Shown: positions 8,540 through 18,906, numbered from the stretch's first letter. The stretch: DNA of 34,337 nucleotides from Methanobacterium sp. (GCA_020855015.1 JAHKLP010000050.1:1-34337); one strand, 5' to 3'. Made by a program: numbers and translations. Notes: generated by a model from the sequence alone, not told the origin.

Positions 8540-9319
8540 ATGACCATTCTTCTTACTAATGATGACGGAGTTAACTCGTCCGGGATAATGGCTGCAAAAA
8601 AAGCCGCTGAAAGTCTTGGTAAAACTATCATAGTAGCACCAGCAACCCAACAAAGTGGAATCGGCCATGCATTAACTCTTTTTGAGCCGGTTAGAGTTAC
8701 CAATACCAATATGGCTGATGGAACAGAAGCCCATATGGTTTCTGGAACCCCTACTGATGCAGTGATCATAGGCATCTATCAAATTGCTAAAAAAAAGCCT
8801 GATCTTGTTATTTCTGGGATTAATATCGGTGAAAATCTGGGTAAGTCAGAACTCACGACTTCAGGAACTATAGGTGCAGCTATGGAAGCCGCAGTTCATG
8901 GAGTCCCTGCTCTTTCAGTGTCCATTCAAGTAACGCGTGGTGATATCAAGTTCCACGATGGTCACGTGGACATTGATTTTTCACATGCTGAAAAACTGAC
9001 TGAACGAGTGGCAAGGATGATACTGGAAAAGGGTTTACCTAACGGTGTTGATTTTTTAAACCTTAACATTCCATCCAAACCCCAGAGTGATAAGATCAAA
9101 CTCACACGTTTAGGTGAGAGAATGTACAGAATACATATTAAGGAACGCCTGGATCCCCGGGGAAGGCCATATTACTGGATTGACGGAGATTCTGTGGAGG
9201 ATGATCAAAGGGGCACTGATGTGCACACTCTCAAACGTGAAAGATGTGCTACCTTAACTCCTATTTCTCTGGACGCTACTTCCTCCTTAAATTTGATGGA
9301 TGGATGGCTAGAATACTAG
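8540..9319 (+). CDS. surE: 5'/3'-nucleotidase SurE
   Basis: The 259-residue protein hydrolyses nucleoside 5'- and 3'-monophosphates in the cytoplasm. The N-terminal MTILLTNDDGVNSSGI carries the metal-binding Asp pair at D8-D9, VAPATQQSGIGHALT supplies the substrate loop, SGTPTDAV and SGINIGENLG (metal-binding Asn) follow, and TSGTIGAAMEA completes the active site. The C-terminal dimerisation extension is normal length. The only GAGGTGA upstream lies 19 bases before the ATG, and an in-frame TGA at 8518 excludes any longer start. The message is therefore either leaderless or uses an unusually long spacing. Proteins of this family act in stationary-phase or stress nucleotide turnover. Confidence 0.95.
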   Translation: MTILLTNDDGVNSSGIMAAKKAAESLGKTIIVAPATQQSGIGHALTLFEPVRVTNTNMADGTEAHMVSGTPTDAVIIGIYQIAKKKPDLVISGINIGENLGKSELTTSGTIGAAMEAAVHGVPALSVSIQVTRGDIKFHDGHVDIDFSHAEKLTERVARMILEKGLPNGVDFLNLNIPSKPQSDKIKLTRLGERMYRIHIKERLDPRGRPYYWIDGDSVEDDQRGTDVHTLKRERCATLTPISLDATSSLNLMDGWLEY

Positions 9320-9384
9320 ATTTACTCATTTACTCAAATACATCTTTTAAGGTCATTAAGTCTTCCAAAGACTGGAGTTCTCCT

Positions 9385-9717
9385 ATGAAAGTAGCAGGGC
9401 CCGTACCAACTCATAATTGGAGTTTAGTAAATTCAGAGATATTTCTCCTAAACATGGTTCTTTGCATAATAAACATTGGCTTGCTAGTAATTCTAATATA
9501 TATATTCTTTAGTGGCCACATTAGAGAAAAATCCAAATACAAAAGCATATTATTAGTTTTTGCAGTGGTACTAATCACCCAGAATAGTATAATTGTATTT
9601 TTTATTTTAACATCTAGTTTTCTATCTCCAGCTATGGGAATGCCAATTTTTGCCATAAATTTATTAGAAGCAACATATATTATTTCTATTCTTATTATGG
9701 GTTGGCAAGAACGTTAA
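9385..9717 (+). CDS. Small membrane protein with three transmembrane helices, function unknown
   Basis: I do not recognise this family. The frame is open from 9244, but the ATG at 9385 (MKVAGPVPTHNW) has GGAG eight bases upstream and gives a 110-residue protein. The first 20 residues are polar. Three long hydrophobic helices follow at about 24-46, 57-80 and 85-107, separated by a basic cytoplasmic-looking loop HIREKSKYK, and the chain ends GWQER. By the positive-inside rule the loop after helix 1 and the C-terminus may not both be cytoplasmic, so topology is uncertain. It starts 65 bp after surE on the same strand and may share its transcript. Base composition is more AT-rich than surE, as often seen in lineage-specific genes. 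Confidence 0.6.
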   Translation: MKVAGPVPTHNWSLVNSEIFLLNMVLCIINIGLLVILIYIFFSGHIREKSKYKSILLVFAVVLITQNSIIVFFILTSSFLSPAMGMPIFAINLLEATYIISILIMGWQER

Positions 9718-9898
9718 AATCATCATTAAATTAGTTTTACATGTTAATTTATAGGTTTATTTAAATTGAATCTTTAGGTGTTATCTAAACATAATTAGTC
9801 TAATCCCAAATTATATTTTACAGATTTTCAATAATATTAACAATTAAAAACAAATCTAACAAAAAAGTAAGAAAGAATGCATTACTAAGAGTGATTTG

Positions 9899-10207
9899 AT
9901 GATTGCTCGGGACTATAGAAATCGCATAATAGAACACGGGGCTTTTGTACAATACGTTGGAACCAGAACAAGAGGGGTAGTTGATAAAATATCAACAAAG
10001 AATAGCAAAACATGGATTCGTATTGATTCCACAGGGCTTTTTTACCGTTCTGATTATTTGGTTTTGCTGGATCCAGAGGAGCAACCCCTGAAAAAAACTG
10101 AGACAACGAGCATTAGAGAGAAGGTTATGCACTCTAAAAAAATTCGAAAAATTGCTCCTACTGAGATATCTGACCATAATGATGGTCCGGGATATGGTGG
10201 GGGATAA
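9899..10207 (+). CDS. Small conserved methanogen protein, DUF2098-like
   Basis: The 102-residue protein contains a small beta-rich region, VQYVGTRTRGVVDKIS followed by TWIRIDSTGLFYRSDYLVLLD. This resembles DUF2098, an uncharacterised family of methanogens. The C-terminal third is basic and polar, ending in a Gly-rich GPGYGGG tail. No catalytic residues are evident; the fold is reminiscent of small nucleic-acid or protein-binding domains, but that is only an impression. An in-frame TTG lies at 9896. I chose the ATG at 9899, with GAGTGAT immediately upstream, an unusually short spacing. It is convergent with the marker 12 gene, with the TTCTACTGTAGAA repeat cluster between them. Confidence 0.7.
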   Translation: MIARDYRNRIIEHGAFVQYVGTRTRGVVDKISTKNSKTWIRIDSTGLFYRSDYLVLLDPEEQPLKKTETTSIREKVMHSKKIRKIAPTEISDHNDGPGYGGG

Positions 10208-10281
10208 TTTCTATTTCTTTATCTAAATGGGCCAATATTTGAGTTATAATCTACGATCTTTACAATTGTGCCCACAAATAT

Positions 10282-10410
10282 TTCTACTGTAGAACTAATT
10301 AATTCTTAAGGGCTGAAGAATCAAATCGTAAATTCTAAAAAATGTTCTACCGTAGAATAATTTTTTTGGGGTTTTCAAGAAGAATAAATACAATCCCTTC
10401 TACTGTAGAA
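10282..10410 (+). repeat. Cluster of three 13-bp palindromes TTCTAC(T/C)GTAGAA
   Basis: Copies lie at 10282-10294, 10345-10357 (central C instead of T) and 10398-10410, separated by 50 and 40 nt of unrelated AT-rich sequence. The cluster fills a gap between convergent genes, so it is not an obvious promoter. Three further copies are at 32139-32288. By the central T all copies on the plus strand point the same way. Confidence 0.9.
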
Positions 10411-10460
10411 TCAGATTTAAATAATATTCTCCCTTTAACATTTAATCAGTTAAAAAAGGA

Positions 10461-11453
10461 TTATAATACTTTAATTCCGATAATGTCTTCGGCACCCTCA
10501 AAAACAGCCTTTGCAATCTGTGCGCTTCCAACCGAACCTGAAGTAGCAGGAGTCATCACCACTTCGCCAATATTCTCAACTTTATCTTTAAGTGAACCGA
10601 AAAAATCAAAGGGTTCTTGCATGGATCCCACAGAACCTGTGAGCACCACACCCTCAATTTCATTATTGGCAATCCCTGCTAATCCATAAATTTCCATGGT
10701 GATGGTCATAAGCATGCTTTCTAGGGCCAGTTCAGCCTTGGGATCTCCTTTCAAGTATTTTTCCAGAAGAACATCCTTTGCTTTTACCACTTTTTCATCT
10801 ATCCCTGCTACTTTAACAGCTCCCGCACGTGAGAAGCATTGATTCGCAGTTCTCAGACCTTCGTCTACGTCACGAATCATTTTCAAATCTAAAGGCCCGT
10901 GTACTATACCCATAGCACCCAGACAAGCATCAATTGCGCCCCTGATTATCCCATTTTCCAGTAGAATGCTAACTGTATTAGAGCTAATATCTGAAACTAT
11001 AAAATTTTCATATCCAGTTTCTAAATGGGCATTGTAACATATACTTACCTTTTCAGCACTGGCGTGGTGCGAATAAGCCTCACGAAAGAGAGGATCCATA
11101 GAAGGAGTATTCTGGTGAAGGCCGGGAATTAATACTGTGGGGATACCTGATTTTTCTATTTCCTCATAAACAGAGGTACCTCCTCCCGTAACCTTCCCTG
11201 CACCCTCAATGGAGAGAATACCTCTATCTTTAACCTTTTCTAAGGGTGTTATTTTAGTTATTCCATCTCCCATTGCGTAGGTGATAGCCATTAATTGGAT
11301 GGATTCGGTATCAATCCTCTTTGATAGTTCTGCCAGAGCAGAAACATGTCCTGATGAAAGTTCATCTCTTCCAATCTTAAAATGAGTTCTATTATCATCC
11401 AAAATTGTAAAAGACACACCAGTTGTGCCATGATCCATCCCTACAAATACCAT
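10461..11453 (-). CDS. Methanogenesis marker protein 12 (TIGR03281 type)
   Basis: This 330-residue protein belongs to a family found in methanogens and distantly related to acetate/butyrate kinase-like ASKHA ATPases. Visible features are the phosphate-1-like VGMDHGTTGVSFTI at the N-terminus, MGDGITKI, GAGKVTGGGTSVYEEI near 90-105, CLGAMGIVHGPLD and the C-terminal VVLTGSVGSM and TPATSGSVGSAQIAKA. It is presumed to act in cofactor or enzyme maturation for methanogenesis, but its reaction is unknown. The open frame begins at a TTG (11465). I chose the ATG at 11453, which gives MVFVGMDHGTTG with GGTGA seven bases upstream. ilvC lies 72 bp upstream on the same strand, but a functional link is doubtful. 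Confidence 0.93.
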   Translation of the reverse strand: MVFVGMDHGTTGVSFTILDDNRTHFKIGRDELSSGHVSALAELSKRIDTESIQLMAITYAMGDGITKITPLEKVKDRGILSIEGAGKVTGGGTSVYEEIEKSGIPTVLIPGLHQNTPSMDPLFREAYSHHASAEKVSICYNAHLETGYENFIVSDISSNTVSILLENGIIRGAIDACLGAMGIVHGPLDLKMIRDVDEGLRTANQCFSRAGAVKVAGIDEKVVKAKDVLLEKYLKGDPKAELALESMLMTITMEIYGLAGIANNEIEGVVLTGSVGSMQEPFDFFGSLKDKVENIGEVVMTPATSGSVGSAQIAKAVFEGAEDIIGIKVL

Positions 11454-11525
11454 TATATTCACCAATTGTCAGGAATTATTTGTAAACCACGTAATTTGAA
11501 AGATATGGAAATTGAAGGAATAAAA

Positions 11526-12512
11526 TTATTTTTCAAGGCCACAAAGCTTACGAAGCTTTTTGCCCTGTTTTTCAATTTCTAACTCGCTTTCAATGTCACG
11601 CATACGGTTGAGTTGTGGTCGACCGGCCTGATTCTCAAGAGCCCATTCTTTGGCGAATTTACCTGTTTGGATCTCTTTCAGTATCTGTTTCATTTCTTTT
11701 CGAGATTCTTCGGTGATAATCCTGTCTCTACGGGTAAGGCCCCCGAATTCGGCTGTGTTACTCACATCATTCCACATGCCAGCGAAGCCTTTCTGGTAGA
11801 TCAGGTCAACAATAAGTTTAAGTTCATGGCAGGTTTCAAAGTAGGCCAGTTCGGGCTGGTAACCGCCTTCAACAAGGGTTTGAAATCCTGCTTTTATAAG
11901 TTCGGTGGCCCCTCCACACAGAACAGCTTGTTCACCGAAGAGATCGGTTTCAGTTTCTTCTTTAAAAGTTGTTTCCAGGACACCGGCCCGAGTGAGACCA
12001 CTTCCCTGTCCCATGGCCAGGGCTACTTGCAGAGCGTTGCCGGTGTAATCCTGTTCCACTGCCACCAGGCCAGGAACACCAAATCCATCCAAGTACTGTT
12101 GCCGGACGGTGGAACCAGGCCCTTTAGGCGCAATCATGATTATGTCCACGTTTTTTGGTGGTTTAATGTATTGGAAATGGATATTGTATCCGTGGGAGAA
12201 ACTTATAGCGTTTCCCTGTTTGATTCCAGGTTTTATTGATTTTTCGTAAACTTGGGCTTGAATTTCATCAGGAATTAATATATGAATAACATCTGCTTCT
12301 TTTGAAGCTTCTTCCACAGTCATAACCGGCATGTCATGTTCAATGGCAGTTTCCCAAGAATCACCACCTTTACGGAGTCCAACAATAACATCTAATCCAC
12401 TTTCTGCCATGTTTCGGGATTGTGCCATTCCCTGACTTCCGTATCCAATAACTGCAACGGTTTTATCCTTAAGTACGTCCATATTCACGTCTTTTTCGTA
12501 GTAAATCTTCAT
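11526..12512 (-). CDS. ilvC: Ketol-acid reductoisomerase
   Basis: A class I KARI of 328 residues that converts 2-acetolactate or 2-aceto-2-hydroxybutyrate to the dihydroxy acids by Mg-dependent isomerisation and NAD(P)H reduction. The Rossmann motif GYGSQG is at 23-28 and HILIPDEIQ follows in the cofactor domain. The knotted C-terminal domain contains APKGPGSTVR, LETTFKEETETDLFGEQAVLCGG with the Mg-binding Asp and Glu, and a later YFETCHELKLIVDL with further ligands. The ATG has GAGGTGA eight bases upstream. ilvN and ilvB lie upstream in the same direction, but a gap of 264 bp with a hairpin at ilvN's end suggests a separate or attenuated transcript. Confidence 0.98.
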   Translation of the reverse strand: MKIYYEKDVNMDVLKDKTVAVIGYGSQGMAQSRNMAESGLDVIVGLRKGGDSWETAIEHDMPVMTVEEASKEADVIHILIPDEIQAQVYEKSIKPGIKQGNAISFSHGYNIHFQYIKPPKNVDIIMIAPKGPGSTVRQQYLDGFGVPGLVAVEQDYTGNALQVALAMGQGSGLTRAGVLETTFKEETETDLFGEQAVLCGGATELIKAGFQTLVEGGYQPELAYFETCHELKLIVDLIYQKGFAGMWNDVSNTAEFGGLTRRDRIITEESRKEMKQILKEIQTGKFAKEWALENQAGRPQLNRMRDIESELEIEKQGKKLRKLCGLEK

Positions 12513-12752
12513 ATAATGTCACCTCTTTTAAAATTGAAAGAATAACACTAGGGGTAATAAAAATTTGTCTATACCCAAAATTTCTAGTTAATAGTTGATG
12601 GAGTTTCATTAATAAAGTTTGCCCTGATTTAAATTGTCAAATAAGGCCCAAAAACATTTAAAAAAATAAAAAAAGGGGCAATGATTAAAGAATTCAGAAT
12701 ATATGGCCATAGATTTCTTTTTAATGATAATAAGAACCTAATTAAATAAAGA

Positions 12753-12780
12753 TTAGGGGGGTAATTAGTTAAACCCCTAA
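12753..12780 (-). terminator. Possible hairpin terminator at the end of ilvN
   Basis: TTAGGGG (12753-12759) and CCCCTAA (12774-12780) form 7-bp arms around a 14-nt loop and overlap the ilvN stop codon. On the minus strand a T-rich stretch follows. It may end the ilvB-ilvN transcript before ilvC, but archaeal termination usually needs only the U tract. Confidence 0.4.
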
Positions 12781-13277
12781 ATAGTTTTTGATCCTCTTGA
12801 TATGGCTGTTGGACCTGTTCTGGCAACTTCTTTAATACCAAAACCCTTTAATAGGTCTATTAGGGCGTCTATCTTATCAGGAGTGCCGGTAATTTCCAAA
12901 GTTAGATTTTCGGGCCCCACATCAACAATTCTTCCCCTGAAGATGTTTGCATACTGAATTATCTCCGAACGGGCTCTCTCCGATGTTGCATGGGTTTTGA
13001 TCAGGCATAATTCCCTGGTAACTGTTCCATCTGCATTAAGATCCCGTACTTTAATGACCTCAATGATCTTGTTGAGTTGTTTGATGATCTGTTCTAGAAC
13101 CTTATCGTCACCTGTTGAGATAATGGTCATACGCGCCAGACCTTCCTGTTCTGATGGCCCTACGGTGATGCTATCAATGTTGAAACCCCTGCGAGTAAAT
13201 AGACCAGCAACACGTTGGAGTACACCTGGTCGGTGCATCACTATGGCGCTAATAATGTGGCTTCGCAGTTCGTCCAT
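12777..13277 (-). CDS. ilvN: Acetolactate synthase small (regulatory) subunit
   Basis: The 166-residue protein opens with an ACT domain, HIISAIVMHRPGVLQRVAGLFTRRGFNIDSITVG, which binds valine for feedback inhibition of the catalytic subunit. The C-terminal half, from about residue 85, is the ALS-small-C domain (IKTHATSERARSEIIQYANIFRGRIVDVG) that activates IlvB. Length and layout match IlvN/IlvH of methanogens. Its ATG follows directly after the IlvB stop codon (TAG then ATG), so the two subunits are translationally coupled. The stop codon lies within a hairpin at 12753-12780. Confidence 0.97.
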   Translation of the reverse strand: MDELRSHIISAIVMHRPGVLQRVAGLFTRRGFNIDSITVGPSEQEGLARMTIISTGDDKVLEQIIKQLNKIIEVIKVRDLNADGTVTRELCLIKTHATSERARSEIIQYANIFRGRIVDVGPENLTLEITGTPDKIDALIDLLKGFGIKEVARTGPTAISRGSKTI

Positions 13278-15016
<1,739 letters not shown>

Positions 15017-15252
15017 TTAACACCTGATTGTGTTTAGTTTTTAAAATAATCATGATTCTTTAGAATAAAATCATGACCTGATTTATCATATGCCGATTTT
15101 ACTTTTCATGGTATATGTATTTTGTAGTATGATAGTTTCGTGTAATATTGAACTTTTTTTATTGAATTGATCTCTTACTAGACAAGAAAAAGACAGGAAT
15201 TATATGTGTGTGAAATTAAAGATGTTTACTCAAGATACATGGAGGATTTAAT

Positions 15253-16563
15253 ATGAAGATTCTAGTGGTAGGAACTGGAGCAAGGGAACATGCCATTTGT
15301 CAGGCGTTGCATGAGGAAGCTGACCTTTATTCATTAATGAGCAATCAAAACCCTGGCATCGCTCGCATATCCCAATTCAAAATTGGTAGTGAGATGGATA
15401 TTCAGGGAGTGAAAAAACATGCTTTAAATTTAGGGGTTGACATGGTTGTAATAGGGCCTGAAGCTCCTTTAGAACACGGTATTGTGGACACTCTCAATGA
15501 AGCGGGGATACCTTGTGTTGGTCCAACGCAGGAAGCTGCCAGGATTGAGACTGACAAGGCCTTCATGAGAGATCTTTTTGCTAAATATAAAGTTCCAGGT
15601 TCCATTGCTTACGGTGTTTTTGACGGTGTAGATGATGCTGCAGAGTTCATTGATGACTTTGGAGAGGACGTTGTGGTCAAACCTGTTGGATTGACTGGAG
15701 GTAAGGGCGTAAAAATAGTGGGAGAACACTTAAAACATTCTGAAGACGCCAAATCTTATGTTAAAGAGATTATAGATAAAAAAATAGGGGGACATGCCAG
15801 TGTGGTTATTGAAGAACGGTTGGTTGGAGAAGAATTCACAGTACAGGCTTTAGTAGATGGGGACAATCTGGTGCCAATGCCTGCAGTTCAAGACCATCCA
15901 CACGCATATGAGGGAGATCAGGGGCCTATAACTGGTGGAATGGGTTCATATTCTGATAAAAACGGTCTTTTACCTTTCCTTGATCAGAAGAATTATGATG
16001 CATCAGTAAAAGTTATGGAAGAAACTGTAAAGGCTGTCAAAAAAGAAGTTGGTCCTTATAAGGGCGTGCTATACGGTCAGTTCATGCTTTGCCGTGATGG
16101 GCCCCGTCTGGTGGAGTACAATGCACGATTTGGTGACCCTGAAGCCATGAATGTTCTACCCCTCTTGGAAACTAGTATGTTGGAACTTTGCCAGGGGGTA
16201 ATTGACGGTAATATTAAAAAAGCCCAATTCAAAAGACAGGCAACCGTATGTAAATATTTGGTACCTAATGGATATCCTGATAGTGGGAAACCAGGCCAAC
16301 CTATCCATGTGGATGAGGAAAAGATACATGCTGAAGGTGGTATGGTATTCTATGCTGCAGTTAACCAGAAAAACAACGAAGTTCTAACCACAGGTTCCAG
16401 GGCCCTGGCTGTGGTAACTACTGCAGATGACTTGCAAGATGCGGAAGAACGATGTGAAAGAGCCACAAAATTTGTGGAAGGAGATCTGTATCATCGTAGC
16501 GATGTAGGAACCAGACAACTTATTGAGAAACGTATTCAACATATGCAGGAGATAAGGGGATAA
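15253..16563 (+). CDS. purD: Phosphoribosylamine-glycine ligase
   Basis: GAR synthetase, 436 residues, catalyses ATP-dependent joining of glycine to 5-phosphoribosylamine in purine synthesis. Family landmarks are the N-terminal MKILVVGTGAREHAI, VVIGPEAPLEHGIVD, the ATP-grasp lid VVVKPVGLTGGKGVKIVGE near 138-156, DHPHAYEGDQGPITGGMGSY and YNARFGDPEAMNVLP near 300-315, which supplies metal ligands. Length is typical. GGAGG lies eight bases before the ATG. It is divergent from ilvB across 238 bp and is followed 49 bp later by a coiled-coil protein gene, probably in the same transcript. Confidence 0.98.
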   Translation: MKILVVGTGAREHAICQALHEEADLYSLMSNQNPGIARISQFKIGSEMDIQGVKKHALNLGVDMVVIGPEAPLEHGIVDTLNEAGIPCVGPTQEAARIETDKAFMRDLFAKYKVPGSIAYGVFDGVDDAAEFIDDFGEDVVVKPVGLTGGKGVKIVGEHLKHSEDAKSYVKEIIDKKIGGHASVVIEERLVGEEFTVQALVDGDNLVPMPAVQDHPHAYEGDQGPITGGMGSYSDKNGLLPFLDQKNYDASVKVMEETVKAVKKEVGPYKGVLYGQFMLCRDGPRLVEYNARFGDPEAMNVLPLLETSMLELCQGVIDGNIKKAQFKRQATVCKYLVPNGYPDSGKPGQPIHVDEEKIHAEGGMVFYAAVNQKNNEVLTTGSRALAVVTTADDLQDAEERCERATKFVEGDLYHRSDVGTRQLIEKRIQHMQEIRG

Positions 16564-16612
16564 TTGAAGATTTCTTAGAAAAACCAGCTATTACTTCACA
16601 TGGGGAGGCGTC

Positions 16613-17182
16613 ATGACCCGATCTCGAAAATATCTCTATAACTTACCCAACGCTCAAAAAATAAAGAAACTTGCCAGAGAGATCCTGGATTATGAGTTGA
16701 AGATGGATACTGCAAAATCTGAGAATAAAAATATAAAAGAAGAGATTTTAACATTGGAAGCTCAGTTGATATCTCTTGAAGTAACTGAAAATCAACATAA
16801 AATGAAGAAAATCAATGATCGGCTGGATGAATTATCAAAGAATCTTCTTCAAAATGAAAAGGAAATAACAGACCTTAAAAGGCATGTTTCAAGTTTGAAA
16901 TCCTTGGCTGATGCAGAGATTAGGGAAGGCCTATCCACACTATACAATCAGGCCAAATCATGCCTTGAAGAAGCTCAAATAAGCATTCTTCGCCATCAAA
17001 AACAGGCTAAAGATGCACAAAACAGGCTTAACAACAGTTCTGGAGGGGTTGCCCAACAGTATCGTGATGAGTGGATTCGCAACGTTGAGAAAATCATTAA
17101 AGATGAAGAAAAACTAAAAAAATGTGAAAGGCAACTTGAAGCAATCAAAAGAATATACAAACTTGAATTCGTTGAGAATTAG
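16613..17182 (+). CDS. Coiled-coil protein, function unknown
   Basis: I do not recognise a named family. The 189-residue protein is almost entirely charged helix. Heptad-like patterns run through about 40-105 (LEAQLISLEVTENQHKMKKINDRLDELSKNL) and again through 105-185, broken by a short NNSSGGVAQQ turn near 142-151. There is no signal peptide, membrane segment or cysteine pair, so it is likely cytoplasmic. The layout suggests an antiparallel helical hairpin or a dimeric coiled coil, like a PspA/IM30-type or tether protein, but no specific homology is claimed. A strong GGGGAGG precedes the ATG by four bases. It lies between purD and argF on the same strand, 49 bp after purD. Confidence 0.7.
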   Translation: MTRSRKYLYNLPNAQKIKKLAREILDYELKMDTAKSENKNIKEEILTLEAQLISLEVTENQHKMKKINDRLDELSKNLLQNEKEITDLKRHVSSLKSLADAEIREGLSTLYNQAKSCLEEAQISILRHQKQAKDAQNRLNNSSGGVAQQYRDEWIRNVEKIIKDEEKLKKCERQLEAIKRIYKLEFVEN

Positions 17183-17297
17183 TATGTGGTTTCATAAAAT
17201 TTAAATAAAAGTATTCTCAGATAGTTTAATTTCAATGAAACCCATCGAATTCATATTAATCAATTCCATGAAATGATAATTTAGTAGGGATGAACCT

Positions 17298-18200
17298 ATG
17301 ACGCACCTTTTATCCGCATTAGACGCTCAAAACAATGTATGGGACATACTGGAAGAGGCTAAGGAATTCAAACAAGGTAATGTCTCAAAAAAGCCTTTAA
17401 AAAATAAATCGCTGGCTATGGTTTTTGAAAAAGCTTCTACTCGGACAAGAATGTCCTTTGAGGTGGGTATGTATCAGCTAGGCGGTCAACCTCTCTATTT
17501 ATCTGCTTCTGACCTGCAATTAGGTCGGGGAGAAATTATTGAGGATACTGCCCGGGCAATGAGCCGCTATGTTGATGGAGTTATGATAAGGGCACGGGAA
17601 CATGATGATGTTCTTCAATTTGCCAGATACTCTGATGTGCCGGTAATCAATGGTTTAACCAATCTAGAACATCCTTGCCAGGCTTTCACTGATATATTCA
17701 CTATTAATGAGTGGAAAAACACATTTGACCTTCAAATGACATATATGGGTGATGGTAACAATGTTTGTAATTCCTTATTATTGGCCACGGCCATGGTGGG
17801 CATGGATTTCACTGTGGCATGTCCTAGTAACTACGAACCAGATCCAATAATTTTAAAGGAAGCTCATAAAGTGGCCAGAAAAACCGGCTCGGTTCTAAAG
17901 ATCACCAGTGATGTTCAAGAGGCAGTAAAAGGGACTGATGTGATATATACTGATGTGTGGGTTAGTATGGGTGATGAATCCGAAGAATCGCAGCGATTAA
18001 GGGATTTAAGGGATTACCAAGTCAACAAGGAGATTTTAGAAATGGCGCATCCCGATGCAATAATTCTACACTGCCTACCCGCCATCCGTGACCAGGAAAT
18101 AACTGAAGAAGTATTAAATGGGCCCCAGTCTGCAGTGTGGGATCAGGCGGAAAATCGCTTGCACGTTCAGAAGGCTATTATGAGCTGGCTCCTAGGTTAA
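17298..18200 (+). CDS. argF: Ornithine carbamoyltransferase
   Basis: The 300-residue enzyme makes citrulline from ornithine and carbamoyl phosphate in arginine synthesis. The carbamoyl-phosphate loop STRTR is at 47-51, HPCQ at 125-128 and SMG at 223-225 (ornithine binding), and HCLP at 258-261 carries the reactive Cys. These separate it from aspartate carbamoyltransferase, which lacks SMG and HCLP. The ATG has a weak AGGG ribosome binding site. It is 115 bp after the coiled-coil gene, probably with its own promoter, and a T7 run ends it before the convergent TetR gene. Confidence 0.98.
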   Translation: MTHLLSALDAQNNVWDILEEAKEFKQGNVSKKPLKNKSLAMVFEKASTRTRMSFEVGMYQLGGQPLYLSASDLQLGRGEIIEDTARAMSRYVDGVMIRAREHDDVLQFARYSDVPVINGLTNLEHPCQAFTDIFTINEWKNTFDLQMTYMGDGNNVCNSLLLATAMVGMDFTVACPSNYEPDPIILKEAHKVARKTGSVLKITSDVQEAVKGTDVIYTDVWVSMGDESEESQRLRDLRDYQVNKEILEMAHPDAIILHCLPAIRDQEITEEVLNGPQSAVWDQAENRLHVQKAIMSWLLG

Positions 18201-18214
18201 TCATTTTATATTTA

Positions 18215-18221
18215 TTTTTTT
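18215..18221 (+). terminator. T7 run after argF
   Basis: The T-rich sequence from 18204, ending in T7 at 18215-18221, follows the argF stop by 14 bp and precedes the convergent TetR gene. It fits archaeal U-tract termination. Confidence 0.55.
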
Positions 18222-18276
18222 AAATTAGCAAATAAAAAACGTTAATACTTATTGAATATTTTTCTCAATTCCAGGG

Positions 18277-18822
18277 CTATTGCAAGCAATTGGAATGATA
18301 TTGTATGAACTCTTCTACCGCCATATCTAAATCGAAAAATGCGTTTTCCCTGTTTTTATTAAAATTAACAAAGTAAATAAAACTAAAAATCGTAAAAGAC
18401 AGCACAATGCTGTCTACTTTAAGTTTAGGGAATATTTCATCCAAAAATTTTCCAAGACTTAAAATAAACGGCTTAGCAACTGAATTTGAGATTCTATCTC
18501 TTTCGTTGATTAATATTTTTACATATTCAAAGTTGTTATCCACTATTTCCACTAGATTCTGTATTAAATTGGAAAAATTCCTTTCAGGCCCCGCAGTGTC
18601 GTCTAAAACTAACAAAGAATTGAAATCTTCCATTATCCTTTCTTGATTTGTTATTAAAACTTGATTAAAAAGGTTTTCTTTGGTTTCAAATTTTCTGAAT
18701 AATGTCATCTCAGTATATCCAGATTTTTTGGCAATCATCCTGGTTCTTGCACCTACGTAGCCTTGTTTGGAAAAAACATGCAAGGCAGCATCTAATATTG
18801 TTTGTTCAGTTTCAGCAGACAT
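18277..18822 (-). CDS. TetR-family transcriptional regulator
   Basis: The 181-residue protein starts with a TetR helix-turn-helix domain: TEQTILDAALHVFSKQGYVGARTRMIAKKSGYTEMTLFRKFETKENLF (residues 5-52), matching the family's AAxxLFxxxGYxxxTxxxIAxxAGxxxxTLYxxFxxKexL pattern. The C-terminal ligand-binding half is helical, with a hydrophobic segment SIVLSFTIFSFIYFVNF that may line a pocket. Effector and target are unknown. No strong ribosome binding site precedes the ATG; AAGGA lies about 12 bases away. The gene is convergent with argF and upstream of argS's 3' end. Single copies of the 9-mer AATACTTAT/ATAAGTATT lie on both sides (18244-18252 and 18871-18879), and a full inverted repeat of it lies at 6017-6045, so it is one candidate operator. 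Confidence 0.88.
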   Translation of the reverse strand: MSAETEQTILDAALHVFSKQGYVGARTRMIAKKSGYTEMTLFRKFETKENLFNQVLITNQERIMEDFNSLLVLDDTAGPERNFSNLIQNLVEIVDNNFEYVKILINERDRISNSVAKPFILSLGKFLDEIFPKLKVDSIVLSFTIFSFIYFVNFNKNRENAFFDLDMAVEEFIQYHSNCLQ

Positions 18823-18906
18823 TATTGGTACGTTTCCTTAAACATTAATCATAATGGAATAAACGATTTGATAAGTATTATTTTCCCTAAGATGGATTTA
18901 TTAGAA

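Noticed and set aside
11613..12239. 208-codon frame opposite ilvC
   Set aside because: Shadow of a well-supported gene on the other strand; no family resemblance.
15048..15076. T-box or similar amino-acid riboswitch before ilvB
   Set aside because: Short AATCATGA repeats and TTTAGAATAAA do not form a T-box, which is also not expected in archaea.
17236..17277. 13-codon frame before argF as an arginine leader peptide
   Set aside because: It contains no arginine codons and has no clear ribosome binding site.
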